10,754 nucleotides of DNA from JBGTBQ01 sp041749275 (GTDB lineage: Bacteria; Acidobacteriota; Blastocatellia; Pyrinomonadales; Pyrinomonadaceae): the NCBI GenBank assembly GCA_041749275.1, contig JBGTBQ010000176.1:1-10754 (forward strand), written 5' to 3'. Numbering within the stretch: position 1 is the first letter of the stretch; each line of letters opens with the position of its first letter. This document shows, in pieces, positions 10,509-10,754 of the stretch. The notes under the pieces were generated by a model. The model was given only the letters and a program-made list of their open reading frames with translations. It did not search any database and was not told the DNA's origin. The translations under genes and the position numbers were made by a program.

Positions 10509-10537
10509 GTTATACGACTTGGCGGACGCGCGTGCGG
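10509..10537 (-). promoter_or_regulatory. Likely activator-dependent promoter of the Spy/CpxP-like gene
   Basis: On the minus strand TATAAC (10509-10514) is a good -10. The place of the -35 (10532-10537) reads CCGCAC, which is poor. The operator array starts right there, as expected for a promoter that needs a bound activator. The expected leader is about 65 nt. Confidence 0.5.
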
Positions 10538-10606
10538 TTAAGAGTCGGTGAAGGACGTGTAAAGATTTGTTAAGAGCGCGGCCCGGTGCGCTTAACGAAA
10601 CTTTAC
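10537..10606. promoter_or_regulatory. Array of six GTNAAG half-sites, probable response-regulator operators
   Basis: On the plus strand: GTTAAG 10537-10542, GTGAAG 10548-10553, GTAAAG 10559-10564, GTTAAG 10569-10574. Their starts are 11, 11 and 10 bases apart, one helical turn each. On the minus strand: GTTAAG (10591-10596) and GTAAAG (10601-10606), again 10 bases apart. The 16-bp block at 10559-10574 equals the reverse complement of 10591-10606 at 14 of 16 positions. It resembles the known CpxR box GTAAA-N5-GTAAA. Each arm points at its own promoter. Confidence 0.65.
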
Positions 10607-10635
10607 GGGGCGGCGCGGGGCGTTTGGCGTAGAAT
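10607..10635 (+). promoter_or_regulatory. Likely activator-dependent promoter of the response regulator
   Basis: TAGAAT at 10630-10635 is a 5/6 -10 box. The -35 place (10607-10612) is GGGGCG, no match, but it directly adjoins the operator half-site ending at 10606. The expected transcript start is 10641-10643, at the start codon. Confidence 0.5.
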
Positions 10636-10642
10636 CGAATGG

Positions 10643-10754
10643 ATGGAGCGCGTGCTGGTCATAGACGACGACGAGGAGCTGTGCGAGTTGGTCGCGGAGT
10701 ATCTCGCGCGCGAGGGGTTCGCGGTCGAGGCGGCGCACGACGGCGCGAGCGGCG
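10643..10754 (+). CDS. OmpR/CpxR-type response regulator, N-terminal part (runs off the window)
   Basis: Thirty-seven residues are visible, beginning MERVLVIDDDEEL, the beta1 strand and acidic pocket (Asp8-Asp10) of a receiver domain, followed by helix 1 (LCELVAEYLAREG) and beta2 (FAVEAAHDG). The phospho-acceptor Asp and the output domain lie beyond the edge, so OmpR/PhoB membership is inferred from the receiver pattern, the direct-repeat operators and the divergent Spy/CpxP-like gene. A sensor kinase gene would be expected downstream. The ATG at 10643 has no Shine-Dalgarno, and the -10 box is only 7 bases before it, so the mRNA may be leaderless. Confidence 0.88.
   Translation, partial: MERVLVIDDDEELCELVAEYLAREGFAVEAAHDGASG

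Overview
This is a GC-rich bacterial chromosome segment. The gene set is housekeeping plus small regulatory and envelope genes: the DnaX tail, GyrA, PlsC, a Spy/CpxP-like protein and an OmpR-type regulator. There are no plasmid, phage or large insertion-sequence genes. The style (DinB/YfiT-like protein, tandem PilZ-like protein, short GC-rich dispersed repeats) would fit Acidobacteriota or a similar soil lineage. That assignment is an impression, not a demonstrated fact.

Layout, left to right. The 3' end of a probable dnaX (1-669) is followed by a small TM2-like membrane protein (760-969) with a strong terminator, then a DinB/YfiT-like protein (1147-1632). A 196-bp MITE-like element with 15-bp terminal inverted repeats sits exactly at the stop codon of that gene. 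A hairpin then separates it from the convergent gyrA (1901-7342, minus strand).

The centre of the window is gyrA. Its reading frame codes for 1813 residues because two full inteins interrupt a normal GyrA of about 853 residues. Intein 1 (440 aa) carries a LAGLIDADG endonuclease. Intein 2 (520 aa) carries an HNH endonuclease followed by a long array of W-x-D-P-type helical repeats. The two sit on either side of the quinolone-resistance region, 38 extein residues apart, and neither is at the mycobacterial GyrA intein site. The gyrA promoter and a leader of about 190 nt precede the gene.

Divergent from gyrA are a two-PilZ-domain protein (7688-8452), a small four-cysteine zinc-ribbon-like protein (8521-8880) and a PlsC-type acyltransferase (8877-9560). 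The last two overlap by 4 bases and are probably translationally coupled. After a gene-poor stretch comes a secreted Spy/CpxP-like protein on the minus strand (9915-10436). Divergent from it is the start of an OmpR/CpxR-type response regulator (10643 to the edge). Their shared intergenic region holds a mirrored array of six GTNAAG half-sites next to -10 boxes on both sides, which is the arrangement of an autoregulated Cpx-like stress circuit.
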